64,000 nucleotides of DNA from Sipunculus nudus (Eukaryota; Annelida; Sipuncula; Golfingiida; Sipunculidae). Made by a program: the position numbers and the translations under genes. The stretch spans positions 59,958,886 through 60,022,885 of the forward strand of contig CM049322.1 in the NCBI GenBank assembly GCA_026874595.1, read 5' to 3'. Positions 23,201 to 32,359 of the stretch are shown here, one piece after another. Positions within the stretch are counted from its first letter, which is position 1. The number at the start of each line of letters is the position of its first letter. The notes beneath the pieces are model-generated. The model was not told where the DNA came from. It was given only the letters and a program-made list of their open reading frames with translations, and did not search any database.

Positions 23201-26200
23201 TTTATAGTACTACATAGTTGTGCAATAAATGTGGGCCTCATCCAGACATTACAGTATAAACCTGTAGTATATAAACGTTTAGTGTATTAACTTGTGTAAG
23301 AACATGTGGTGTCTAGACCTGTGGTATATAAACCTGTGGTGTCTAAACCTGTATTGTATAAACCTGTGGTGTCTAAACCTGTATTGTATAAACCTGTGGT
23401 GTCTAAACCTGTAGTGTATAAACCTGTGGCGTCTTAACCTGTGGTGTCTAAACCTGTAGTGTATAAACCTGTGGTGTCTAAACCTGTGGTGTCTAAACCT
23501 GTATTGTATAAACCTGTGGTGTCTAAACCTGTAGTGTATAAACCTTTGGTGTCAAAACCTGTAGTGTCTAAACCTGTAGTGTCTAAACCTGTGGTGTCTA
23601 AACATGTAGTGTCTTAACCTGTAGTGTCTTAACCTGTAATGTATACACCTGTGGTGTCTAAACCTGTGGTGTCTAAACCTGTGGTGTCTAAACCTGTGGT
23701 GTCTTAACCTGTAGTGTCTAAACCTGTAGTGTCTAAACCTGTATTGTATAAACCTGTGGTGTCTAAACCTGTATTGTATAAACCTGTATTGTATAAACCT
23801 GTAGTGTCTAAACCCGTAGTGTCTAAACCTGTGGTGTCTAAACCTGTGGTGTCTAAACATGTAGTGTCTTAACCTGTAGTGTCTAAACCTGTAATGTATA
23901 CACCTGTGGTGTCTAAACCTGTGGTGTCTAAACCTGTGGTGTCTAAACCTGTAGTGTCTAAATCTGTAGTGTCTAAACCTGTATTGTATAAACCTGTGGT
24001 GTCTAAACCTGTATTGTATAAACCTGTATTGTATAAACCTGTAGTGTCTAAACCCGTAGTGTCTAAACCTGTGGTGTCTAAACCTGTGGTGTCTAAACCT
24101 GTATTGTATAAACCTGTGGTGTCTAAACCTGTATTGTATAAACCTGTGGTGTCTAAACCTGTGGTGTCTAAACCTGTGGTGTCTAAACCTGTAGTGTCTA
24201 AATCTGTAGTGTCTAAACCTGTATTGTATAAACCTGTGGTGTCTAAACCTGTATTGTATAAACCTGTATTGTATAAACCTGTAGTGTCTAAACACGTAGT
24301 GTCTAAACCTGTGGTGTCTAAACCTGTGGTGTCTAAACCTGTATTGTATAAACCTGTGGTGTCTAAACCTGTATTGTATAAACCTGTGGTGTCTAAACCT
24401 GTAGTGTCTAAACCGGTGGTGTATAAACCTGTGGTGTATAAACCTGTGGTGTATAAACCTGAAGTGTAACTGTTGAAATTTAAGCAAATATTTAAAGAAT
24501 AACAGAGAAATTAAACCCCTGCAATTCTTCTATCTGAATCAAAATTCAGTTCTGGCAATGAATTAACAAAATATACGCACCTAAATATATCGCTTGGTAA
24601 TTATAATATGTGCAGTGTATGTAAATGTATTATCATTAGGGTTGGGTCATCGTACCTGTACTTAAACTTGTACCTCTGCATTCAATTTAGATTACCTGTA
24701 CCTGTATATTGGATTATTACGGAATATTTCACACACATGGTAGGTGTCGTTGGAGAAATAAGAAACTTATTAAAAGGTCTAGCGGGTTTATTTTAAGTGA
24801 CATGATTCTTGTAAGCTATGAGGCGTTGTAAAAAATGACGAAAATATTTGCATCCTCATGGGGCCTTATAATGCGTATCTCAGAGTGAGATGTCCAGGCA
24901 CTCTGGCAGGCCAGTGATCTGGCCATAATGTCAGAGGGCCAATCTGGGGCTACTTCCTGAAGCAACTGGAACTGTACCTAGGTATTTAATGTACCTGATC
25001 CTGACTTTCCTTCCAGTACCTGTAACTGGGTAGCAATCTTTGTGCCTGGCTCCATCCCTGATTATTATGTATATTTATGATACATAAACAACTGTCCATC
25101 CTTCCAGCCAGCTCTGTGGTTAATTTCAAGATTAATCAGACTTATACATAAGAATGAAAACTTTGGTAGAGAGAATTTATAATCAAATGCGGAAAATAAA
25201 ATTGCATCTTATTTGGGATTAGAGTAGTCCAAAAGTATGTAAAACCAGTGTAATTATGTAAATTTATGCAAGGTGAAAGATTAGTACTTACCAAAAGGAG
25301 GCCATGAGCACCAGTTGGAGGAAGCATTGAACGGTGGAGTTAGGTTGAGAGAAGTGCAGTTTGGATGTAGCACGCTCTGAAATAACAAGTGACCCACAGG
25401 TTGTGATGCTCAGCACTATGGCCAATAAACAACAAAGTTGAAATTTAAATCAATTTCAACAAAAGTAGTGACTTTTCAGTTTGAGTTGCCCAAATTTTGT
25501 TCATACTTCCACAAATGACTAACAAGGGACCGATGGGTCACGGCGCTCAGCTGATCATGATTGGACTATAAATGTATTGTTATACTATATTGAGTAGAAA
25601 AAGCTTATGAATATCATGGTCATGTTGGGCTTTTATAAAGGAATATAATGTAATATGTGAGTAAATGATATATGAAATAATCTGACTGATGGATTAATAT
25701 GGAGTAAAATATAGTGGTTTATTTTTTATTTATTTGGGAAGGGTAAAAAAAAACAATTTATTTGAGCAAATATGAATGCAATGACAGTATACTAAGCAGT
25801 GGTATAATCATGATAAGGCTATTTGTTGAAGGATCTATAGTGTATGGAAAACTGCAAGCTTTCAATTTGACAGATACAAGGTTATGATTAACTATGCTGA
25901 TGAGGGGATTTATGAATTTGTGACTGTATGACATGATATCTTGACTAGATCGGTCTTGACAAGGTACATTATTTTGATGACCCTCACGTCTACATATTAC
26001 ACAATATTGACATAATTTCTGGCATGTACATAGGTACCTATGGAAAAATGGTCAACATTACTGAACCATCTAGAAGGTTAAAATATTAAAAATATGATGA
26101 AATGTAGATAAAGTTTGAGAGGAAGAGGTAATTTGGGCCATGGTTGGTTTATATGATTTAAGAAAATGTTGCAAATAATATTTGAGATCTGACCATGCCT

Positions 26201-26869
26201 TTCCATTGGTTACATTTTTGATAAGCTGTTGACAGTTCAACAGTTTACACATTTGTCCAATGAGATCCAATTTATTTAGTAAACAATTTTATGATATGTA
26301 TACAGTTGCCATAACGTCCCCACTCCACATGTGCAATGACTAGATGTAGGGGGGGGGGGGGGGTTGTGTTATGATCAGAGTAACAACACCTCTGTCTCTC
26401 TGCAGATATTTTCTTTAATTATTAAATTTTATGCTATAGCCATAGAAATATTGTTGACAGTGCCAAGGACCAAAGCCTCAGTGGGATGAAGAAGGGGATG
26501 GTGAGAGTTACAACACCCTTGCATATACATACAGGATATGAAATTTAATTCAACAGTGCTTATAAAAAAAAGTTTAGTCATGAACATTAAACATTTAATA
26601 CAGAAAGATGGAGAAACAAAGCAAATAATTTTTTCCCCATTTTACTGAGCCAAGAAAAAATTTACAATATTTGCATTTATTCCTTTTTTTCATTACATAA
26701 TTTTAATCCAAGTTTCCGAATGTTACTATAAATTTACAGTATAACATACATGTGATTGTGAATATTTCAGTTGATTCACATTTCTAAATTGCATCAACAT
26801 TTATAACTAATGTATCTAGTTTATAGTACCTCTCAACAGAATGGGATGGAGGGAGGAAGGGAGGCAAAT

Positions 26870-26904
<35 letters not shown>

Positions 26905-29900
26905 AAGATGGAGAAAGAAAGAGAAAAAGCAGAGGAGAGAGAGAGAGAGAGAGAAAGAGAGACCTAGACTGCCAGAGAGAGAGAAAGAGAGAGAGAGAGG
27001 CTCTCTGGTAATTACTGCCTGACCCAGCCTGACCTAGACACTCATAGTGGCAGTAGGTCAGACCTGAAGGTGTCATGTAACTGCCCAGAACACTGCATTT
27101 ATACTGATCTGATGTAAACAATGAAGACATGGTACCTGGAAACTTGAATGAAATCTAGTTTTTGATCAATTGGTTTCAAATTTCAGATTTTAAAGATGAA
27201 ATGTTAATGTGTAAATGCTGTGAAAAAATTAAATCCACAGCACTAACAGGAAAATTTGAATATTTGTATTTTTTAAATGCTATCAGGAAAAAAAGAAAAG
27301 TATTCTCAGCTATAAAACTAATACATGTGTTAAAATTAATCCAAGGATCAAAACACCCAATATATTATACCAGGAGCAAACTGGAGTTGGGAATGTTTAA
27401 TTTTATGAACTGAAAAAAGGACCAGCAATGTAAATTTTGATTATTTAGCCTGTATCATGTAACAACTGATACAACCATGAGTTATAAGTCAAACAAATTA
27501 AAATCTTTAATGAGCAGTCTGATGAACATCCACACTTTCATAGCAATACATCACTTTGTGGACACAATTAAATGTGCACTTTAATCATTGTAACCCTGGT
27601 GGTACAATACAAAATCTAAAATGTAGCATAGCCAAAAATAAAATAAAATACAGAAAATTATAACATTCATCTAGTTTATGCACCAGCTGGGGGGTGGAAG
27701 TGCAGGGCAGATGGGAAGCCTGCTAGTAGTGGCCAAGCTAGGCCAAGGCAAGCTGCATGGGGTGGGTTACATAATGCAAGTGAAGACTGTATTACTAGGT
27801 GGGCCAGATGTAAACAACACTTGACATGGTGTATGAAAACTTTAATAAAAGCTACTCTTTTCAAACAATTCCTTTAAAATTTCAGATTTAAAAAGATTAA
27901 ATCCTTATGTATATATGCTGTGAAAATTAAATCAACAGTGCTTACAGGGAAAAAACGTGCCATTGCCAAAGTTGGACAAAATTTAAGGTACTGATTTTTA
28001 ATTTATGCTAATAACTTGAAAAATTTGCAAAATTCAGATCTAATTTTGGGTAAACAATTGAATCTTGATTAAATAAAGTTATATTCCTGAAAAAAAGTCT
28101 CCAGCTGCAGCAATTCTCATGTTAAGTGAGCAAATATATTTCCTGATTTTTAAGAAACTGCATTATATTTGGGCCCATAACTTCAAAATAATACCCAATA
28201 CTAACCTAATTTTTGGTATGTGCACAGAAAATGTATGGAAAAATACGAATAATAAATATGATCAAAAACAGATCAGTGATTTTGATATTAGGCAGCTTTG
28301 AAGTGTAACAATGGCTTTTTTATGGAAAACAGAGGTTTTTCCTTAATATCTCAAAGAAATGAAGTCCTAATGACCCAATTTTTGGTATGGTAGGAGATTT
28401 TGGGGACATCTATTGGTATGCAGAATTTAGGATTCGTAGGTCGAACGGTTTTAAAACGTGCCCTGTTAAAGGACGGACGGACGGCCGGACGGACGACAGA
28501 CAAAGGACCACGACTATAGCTCAGTTGACTTATAGTCAGCTGAGCTAAAAACTGTAGCATATCAACACATTTTTTCTGATTCTTTACAAAATATATGATT
28601 TCTAAGCTAATACCATGACAAAACTACTGGTTGTTTGTTAAACTTGCCAAAAACTGAGGGAAAACAGATTGTGCAACCAGTTAAGGCAACAAACGAAATT
28701 CTCCAACATCAATATACATATCAAAGTTCAAGTCAATCCCTGTCCTGATACTGAGCTGAGCTGAAAGTCTTATAGTAAAAAATCTAGTGTCTACTCACTC
28801 TGCTGACAGAAGGTGAAGACAATAATAGGAATATGGTTCTGTTATGCCTCCTGTCTATTAGAATATCTAAGCACATGATTACAATAAATTCAATGGACAT
28901 CCTGTTTTTTAATTATGACCCACTCCATCCATAACTGAAAGTAACATTTACAAGGAATTGGTAAGTTTCTTTACTTGGGACTAATACAGGTCAGTAGTGA
29001 CTACTGACTATAGCTACCTTGGATTAACACTGGTCAGTAATGAATATAGCTAACTTGGACCAACACAGTTCAGTACTGACTAATGTGAGATAGACCTAGT
29101 TAATCTTCGTTTAATATCGGTGGGGTTGGGACCAGTATCTGTAGCTCTTTGACTGTATGACGTATCTATAGGTAATTTGGGTGCCACCTGGAGGATCCCG
29201 GAGTCATTGTGGTGGCGTACCGCGCTTTGTTAGCTCACTTTGTCTTGCGGCGGCGGAGCATGCAGCTGCATTTTTAAAACCCTCCCACCAACCTCCTGTT
29301 AATGCACACGCTGCAATACATAGTTTAGTTTTAGTGTAGTTATGTAGTTTTAGTGTATTTTTTTAGTATTAAGTGTGACATTGAGGACCGTTTCGGCTTT
29401 GTATGTTTGTAATTTTTGTATGGGGGGAGTTACACATAACTGTTGGATGTTAGCTGCACGTGTCATCGTAATATATGCGGCTTGGCGGTCACATATTTTA
29501 TTATTACTTTGGATCATATATTTTAGTTTTTAATGATACGATTACCAGTAATGCAAATAATTGCGTATTGTATTATGTGCATTATATATTCTTACTGCAA
29601 TAAAGTCCTCTACACCCAAACCCAGACTTTCTACTGCTATTATAGCTAACTTGGACTAACACAGGTCAGTACTGACTACAGCTAAAACTACTTCAGACAC
29701 AAAGAGAGGGAGGGAAACTAACTAGAAGAAAATTAAAGCCAGCTATTCACCTAAGTTTCATATAGGATTTATGTTAATTATGACTTACTATGTGTCCCTT
29801 TTAATGAATTTCAGGTAATTCCTGTTCAGAAAAGTCATGATGGATGTACAAGTTTGTTTATCTACAAGCTGTTTGTAAACAAACTGTGAAACCATGTCAC

Positions 29901-30289
29901 CTAAAGCAATTGTACAGAAGCTGAAAGATCACAAGCTGAAAAACGTCCCTGGAAAAAACTCTGGTTCATCTGAATTGCCACCAGATGTCCTTATTGAATG
30001 TGTTTGGATTATTGGTACCCAACATTATAAACACGTGGATATAAACCAAACAATCACCTTTCTGGGCTTTCTCTTTCATACCCTTATCCTCAGCCCATTT
30101 AAACCTGGACCCCCCCCCCCCCCCCGAGTCACTGATTAAAGCTCTGCACAGTAGTGATCTGTGTTAGTCCACGTAATGAAACAACAAGTCTGTTAAATTA
30201 TGGTTACCTTGACAACACTGATGGGTTTCCGTGACAGATGATATGTCGTGTAGATGAAGAAGGTGAAGATCAGGATGAAGATGCGGTAC
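8182..30289 (-). CDS. SLC37A2: SLC37A1/A2-like sugar-phosphate exchanger, three internal exons (partial gene)
   Basis: Join of 30208-30289, 25292-25376 and 8182-8260 on the minus strand, 82 codons in all. Family knowledge: SLC37A1 and A2 are endoplasmic-reticulum membrane antiporters exchanging glucose-6-phosphate for inorganic phosphate, in the major facilitator superfamily. The joined product gives helix 1, the SRKPIS motif (the equivalent Arg-Lys pair is essential in SLC37A4), a lumenal loop with three N-X-S/T sequons ending WCSWPPFD, and helix 2 (AFLFAYAVGMFIS). Borders are all AG/GT; phases 2, 0, 1 and 2 fit without adjustment. Introns are 4,831 and 17,031 bases, and the larger holds the 57-bp and 15-bp arrays. 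The first coding exon and everything after helix 2 are outside or unrecognised. Resemblance to A2 is slightly greater than to A1, but the paralogue is not settled. Confidence 0.9.
8261..9014. other. Intron sequence between the helix-2 exon and the 57-bp array
   Basis: AT-rich, non-coding, no recognised element. Short open frames at 8073-8405 and 8272-8472 (plus) and 8425-8661 (minus) overlap the real exon or intron and are not genes. Confidence 0.6.
9015..19849. repeat. 57-bp tandem array, 190 copies, intronic
   Basis: The unit begins 'catgatactggctgcagcaa', continues 'gcactgtgccccttagttat', and ends 'catgtaactcagctcct'. The first unit starts at 9015 and the terminal catg is at 19845: 10,830 bases, exactly 190 periods, so there is no net indel. 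Most changes are single substitutions (ggctgc, ggccgc or ggtcgc; gtgcccc, gtgcgcc or gcgcccc; ctcctc or ctcttc). Units at both edges are more diverged. Stops are so rare that frames of 1,859 codons (plus, 12094-17673) and 1,876 codons (minus, 12319-17949) coexist. Plus stops mostly arise from one variant, actcag to acttag. It lies within an SLC37-like intron and is not coding. Confidence 0.96.
19850..20145. mobile_element. Imperfect foldback (MITE-like) element
   Basis: The two halves are reverse complements with about 125-base arms. Left features 'actgct...cagagatct', 'gtctcaaaaccaggtcttgc' and 'attagaccaatg' reappear reversed as 'agatctctgagaacagcagt', 'tgcaatccctggtggtgaga' and 'cattggtctgatt'. 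The centre is near 20000. The hairpin starts directly where the 57-bp array ends. The minus frame at 20033-20242 falls in the right arm and is not a gene. The element is probably non-autonomous; no target-site duplication is certain. Confidence 0.6.
20146..20871. other. AT-rich intron sequence with a dispersed tag
   Basis: Positions 20287-20325 hold the 'acaagggacccatgggtca' tag, which recurs at 25526 and 32310. The remainder is non-coding with nothing recognised. Confidence 0.5.
20872..21075 (+). mobile_element. Dispersed SINE/RTE-like repeat
   Basis: The stretch starts 'agggagcgctgacctccgcc', includes 'ggtgatccagatcatcccc', and ends 'gccgacataaacataacccc' plus 'cacctcttgataggggtaat'. This arrangement, where an opening ctccgccaagg answers a terminal 'aacataacc...ggnggaggtaat', is a familiar metazoan repeat end. 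Identification is from recollection of the pattern, so moderate. Confidence 0.5.
21076..22189. other. Intron sequence, nothing recognised
   Basis: AT-rich non-coding sequence. A fragment 'gaatgacctacagtca' at about 21460 resembles the first bases of the dispersed family at 2 and 552. A C-rich run lies at about 21760. No exon border with a coding frame was seen. Confidence 0.45.
22190..22760. repeat. Diverged tandem 'gaccttgaagat' repeat
   Basis: The module gaccttgaagat(cc/ga)...ggtcaaggtca appears at about 22201, 22350, 22496 and 22640. Alternate copies match better, which gives a compound period of about 290 bases seen twice ('taccaaatttgaggacaaaa' at about 22270 and 22567; 'aaaattttggaggaaaatat' at about 22420 and 22713). 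Modules of this kind are common in molluscan non-coding DNA. Confidence 0.7.
22803..22822. repeat. Poly-G tract, 20 bases
   Basis: Uninterrupted G run on the plus strand. Similar G or C runs are at 26349-26363, 30110-30125 and 36033-36046. Run lengths may be unreliable in sequencing. Confidence 0.9.
22823..23258. other. AT-rich intron sequence
   Basis: Non-coding, with small (ta)n and (tg)n runs at about 22870 and 23153. Nothing else seen. Confidence 0.5.
23259..24468. repeat. 15-bp tandem array, about 80 copies, intronic
   Basis: Two subtypes alternate irregularly: 'gtgtctaaacctgtg' and 'ttgtataaacctgta'. Blocks also recur at 240 bases (16 units): the private variant 'aacccgtagt' is at 23812 and 24052, and its relative 'aacacgtagt' at 24292. 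Open frames of 196 codons (plus; VVSKP repeats) and 311 codons (minus; histidine-rich) reflect the period of five codons. They lie in an SLC37-like intron and are not genes. Confidence 0.93.
24469..25291. other. Intron sequence with a gtacctgta-rich repeat
   Basis: Between about 24640 and 25030 there are several copies of 'gtacctgta' and 'tacctg' (for example 'ggttgggtcatcgtacctgt'). This is the sort of start seen in dispersed invertebrate repeats. The remainder is non-coding. Confidence 0.4.
25292..25376 (-). CDS. SLC37A2: SLC37-like exon encoding the first lumenal loop
   Basis: The exon is 85 bases, with acceptor ttatttcag before 25376 and donor gtaagtac from 25291. It begins on a full codon and ends with one base. 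It reads SVLHPNCTSLNLTPPFNASS then NWCSWPPF. In SLC37A1 and A2 the segment after RKPISIVK is a lumenal loop with a conserved LHxNC start and a (W)CxWAPFD end, both matched here. Three glycosylation sequons (NCT, NLT, NAS) fit a lumenal position. Confidence 0.93.
25377..26049. other. Intron sequence with a dispersed tag
   Basis: Positions 25526-25562 carry 'acaagggaccgatgggtcac', related to 20287 and 32310. A weaker relative lies at about 25387. The rest is AT-rich with no coding signal. Confidence 0.5.
26050..26285 (-). mobile_element. LINE endonuclease-domain fragment, copy 1
   Basis: The minus frame ending at 26070 begins MDLIGQMCKLLNCQQLIKNV. It is homologous at DNA level to 32360-32600 (shared 'gataagctgttgaca' and 'ttgcaaataatatt'), but lacks an internal ~65-base piece present there. 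The LxNCxQLIxxPT pattern is typical of the apurinic-type endonuclease of CR1/L2-like LINEs. A short dead fragment. Confidence 0.55.
26286..26872. other. Intron sequence
   Basis: Non-coding. It includes a 15-base G run at 26349-26363. No element recognised. Confidence 0.45.
26873..27002. repeat. GA-rich microsatellite
   Basis: Long purine tract of (ga)n with 'aaag' interruptions. It causes arginine/glutamate-rich and serine/leucine-rich open frames on the two strands (26810-27022 and 26816-27130), which are not genes. Confidence 0.9.
27173..27250 (+). repeat. Dispersed repeat family, fragment C
   Basis: About 78 bases match the internal part of copies B, D and E ('tttcaaatttcagatttta', 'gctgtgaaaa', 'aatccacag', 'aacagg'). 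Confidence 0.6.
27251..27873. other. Intron sequence
   Basis: Non-coding, no splice-bordered frame. A less AT-rich patch at about 27680-27780 gives a short minus frame with no recognisable similarity. 'gatgtaaacaa' plus 'gacatggt' occurs both at about 27111 and 27808, before two copies of the dispersed family, so it may be part of that family's 5' side. Confidence 0.45.
27874..28552 (+). repeat. Dispersed repeat family, copy D (with hairpin end)
   Basis: The most complete right-hand half of the family. It runs from 'tttcagatttaaaaagatta' through 'gatattaggcag' and 'ggtttttccttaatatctca' to a gacggacggacggc-rich stretch, then 'ggaccacgactatagctcag'. It closes with a hairpin at 28518-28546 (agctcagttgact, loop tat, agtcagctgagct; 12 of 13 pairs). 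Confidence 0.75.
28553..28974. other. Intron sequence
   Basis: Non-coding. A weak exon-like match at 28799-28838 is discussed among rejected items. Confidence 0.45.
28975..29690. repeat. 36-bp tandem repeat split by an insertion
   Basis: Units of the type 'tatagctaacttggactaac' plus 'acaggtcagtactgac' occur before 29083 and resume at 29639, with the intervening sequence unrelated. About three to four units in total. Confidence 0.65.
29084..29637 (+). mobile_element. Candidate solo LTR
   Basis: About 554 bases interrupt the 36-bp repeat cleanly. The insert starts 'tgtgagatagacctag', contains a GC-rich core ('cttgcggcggcggagcatgc') and the run 'tttttaaaac', and near its end has 'aataaagtcctctacaccca', which could be a polyadenylation signal with the following cleavage region. 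A TG start and this layout suit an LTR. A clear CA end and target duplication are not evident, so another element type is possible. Confidence 0.4.
29691..30207. other. Intron sequence just after the helix-1 exon in gene order
   Basis: Non-coding. It contains a 16-base C run at 30110-30125. The plus frame at 29894-30139 runs into that C run and has no recognised similarity. Confidence 0.5.
30208..30289 (-). CDS. SLC37A2: SLC37-like exon encoding helix 1 and the RKPIS motif
   Basis: The exon is 82 bases, with acceptor ttctcgtttccag before 30289 and donor gtaacc from 30207. One leading base completes a codon. It then reads YRIFILIFTFFIYTTYHLSR and KPISVVK, ending on a full codon. In SLC37A1 and A2 the residue before YR or FR is tryptophan, which fits a TG ending of the missing upstream exon (TG+G). 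The YHxSRKPIS(I/V)VK block is the most distinctive signature of this subfamily. Confidence 0.95.
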
Positions 30290-31070
30290 CTGGAAACGAG
30301 AAGGAAATTGAAAGCACCAAGATCTAAATTTAAGTCTCACATCTCTATTTTATAATTTTTTTTAGTTTCTCATTTTCTAAACAACATCTTGTTTATAATG
30401 GCATTTTAGAGCATATTGTTGTGGATATTATACTTTACTAAATAAAACATTATATTGTTATTATTACATGAATCATGTCCACATTGAACTTCAGGTAGAA
30501 TATTCTTTTATATAAAAGGTCAGACAGCAGGTAAGTACTGATTTAATATTGAGTAGTTATGTTTATTTTTTATTGAGACCACAAAACACATACAATTTAT
30601 TGGTGAATAAAATTATGTAATCTTTCGTTACAAGGTACTTGTAAGTTTTCAAATTATGTGCATTGGATCTGTTGCTTCATATAGAAGTAGGTTTAATTGA
30701 GCAAATATATACCCAGGTAGTGCCTCTGACAATGATAGAACTATACATCGCTTTGTGACCAAGTTCATCATCATAAATATATATAAATACATGGTAACAA
30801 AGTAATTATTTTAATTTTCATTACTTTATGTACAAAATGTATTTGAGGACTGAATTTTTTATAAGTTTATATATTTTACTTTAATAAAGTTTAAGATCTG
30901 AATTACTGATTTTCCAAATTTAACTTGGATCTCTCATTCCCATTGCATATATAACTTTTATTGAAAATAAGAGGACACCAGTGAAGAGACAGATTATATT
31001 TAATGTGATAATTATAATGGGTACCTCAAAATACATCTTCATTATTAATTATGGTAAAACACTAAAATAT
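30290..31070. other. AT-rich sequence upstream of the helix-1 exon
   Basis: No coding exon seen. I looked here and up to 37.6 kb for a first exon on the minus strand ending in TG before a GT donor and found none that is convincing. Confidence 0.5.
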
Positions 31071-31206
31071 AGCGCCATCTTGTGTTCATTTAGTGAAAAT
31101 ATAACATACCTGTAAGGCGCCATCTTGTGTTCATATAGTGAAAATATAACATACTTGTAAGGCGCCACCTTGTGTTTATTTAGTAAATTATAACATACGT
31201 GAAAGG
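31071..31206. repeat. 45-bp tandem repeat, three copies
   Basis: The unit 'gcgccatcttgtgttcattt' plus 'agtgaaaatataacatacc' recurs three times with increasing divergence (the third has 'gcgccaccttgtgtttattt'). It is unrelated in sequence to the 45-bp array at 6.1 kb. Confidence 0.85.
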
Positions 31207-31269
31207 CATTAAAACTGGATAATTTCTTCATATATTCTTGTACATCTGAGTGGACTGAGAATACCTAAC

Positions 31270-31800
31270 ATTAAACTTTGCTTAGCCGAAATATGATCAA
31301 TATGTATTTATTGGTAGAAAATCAACATGTACATGCACATAACAAAATACACATATGACAGTCACCAAGAATAAAATAAAATACATACATAAGCACATTA
31401 TTTCCAATGTGGTCCTCAGACACGAAAAAATGATTTTGGTGCAATCGTGGACTGATTTGTGTAAAAAAAGTACATAAATTTGACTAGAACGAAAGTATTT
31501 ATATATGATATTCTTAAAAGGTAAGAAACAAAAAATATATATATTAAAATTTAAATATTGTCACAGTCATCTGATTTCTCATTTTTTAATTTAGATCATA
31601 AGTGTGATTTAACAGATTTTTTAAAACAGTTTTTAGTAAGGCATTGTTTAGTTGATAGTGTTAGATCATTCCAGTGACAAATACCAGAATAACAGAATGT
31701 CTTAAAACTATAGCTACCAACCCTAGGAACCGCACATGTATGACCTACTGTGAGACCTTGTGACCTGTCTGTGACCAATTTGAACTAGACTGATATAACA
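31270..31800 (-). mobile_element. LINE 3' fragment (reverse transcriptase C-terminus plus 3' UTR)
   Basis: The minus frame ending at 31596 closes with KTFCYSGICHWNDLTLSTKQ and then CLTKNCFKKSVKSHL. The WNxLP-like block followed by a lysine-rich KNxFKKxVKxxL tail is the usual C-terminus of CR1/L2-type LINE polyproteins. Downstream in that sense, the 'gaggaccacattggaaataa' stretch at about 31400 resembles a LINE 3' untranslated region. The catalytic part is missing. Confidence 0.65.
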
Positions 31801-32304
31801 CATATATTTAGAAGTATAACCATTAATTATATAATACATGTGACCAAGTTTCAATTGTTCCACTCTTTAATGAACTGGTTATTACTTCACATGATCAAAT
31901 TCATCAAAACAAATATGTTTCCTGCATGATACATTTATTTTGTTATTTTGTGACACCAGCAACCTATCCATTTTCTAAGACAAACCACTGTACCAGGCTG
32001 CACATGTATACATAGTCGTAATGCATTGTATTTTGGCAGATAATAGATTTTCTAGTGTTACAGTAAACTTTTAAGTTTTTTAAGAGCTTTTAGCCAAAAT
32101 ATTATTTGCAATCACATCCCCAGAAAGTGACTGTTCTAAAGTTACACCTTAATATGTAACAGTGTATTAAGATTCAATTGTATTATCATTACAAGAAGTG
32201 TTCAAAGCTAAAGTTTAAAGCTAACACTTAATTGAAAAGATGGATATCTTTATCATTCAATGTTTGAATACTAGATGGCACTTGAAAGCAAAAGTGGTAG
32301 TGAC
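31801..32304. other. Non-coding stretch
   Basis: AT-rich; nothing recognised. Confidence 0.45.
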
Positions 32305-32345
32305 CTTATAACAAGGGACCCACAGGTCACTGTGCTCAGCTGAAG
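32305..32345. repeat. Dispersed 'acaagggaccca' tag
   Basis: 'acaagggacccacaggtcac' and 'tgtgctcagctga', the same tag as at 20287 and 25526. It seems to interrupt or abut the LINE fragment beside it. Confidence 0.6.
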
Positions 32346-32359
32346 TTGACCTTGAACAA

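Noticed and set aside
26810-27130. Arg/Glu-rich plus frame and Ser/Leu-rich minus frame
   Set aside because: Both are translations of the GA microsatellite.
27105-27145. Second copy of the helix-1 exon acceptor (shared ggtacctggaaac)
   Set aside because: The neighbouring bases recur at about 27808 as part of the dispersed repeat's 5' flank, and no exon follows in frame.
28799-28838. Possible decayed duplicate of the helix-1 exon in intron 1 (minus strand; shares tcttcaccttct, with AG before and GTGAGT after)
   Set aside because: Only a 12-base pyrimidine-rich match is exact, the length is half that of the real exon, and the frame is lost. Chance similarity is likely.
29894-30139. Plus-strand 81-codon frame beginning MSPKAIVQKL
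   Set aside because: It is antisense to the SLC37-like gene, ends in a C homopolymer, and has no recognised motif.
6101-31206. Possible relation between the 45-bp array at 6.1 kb and the 45-bp triplet at 31.07 kb
   Set aside because: Same period but no sequence similarity.
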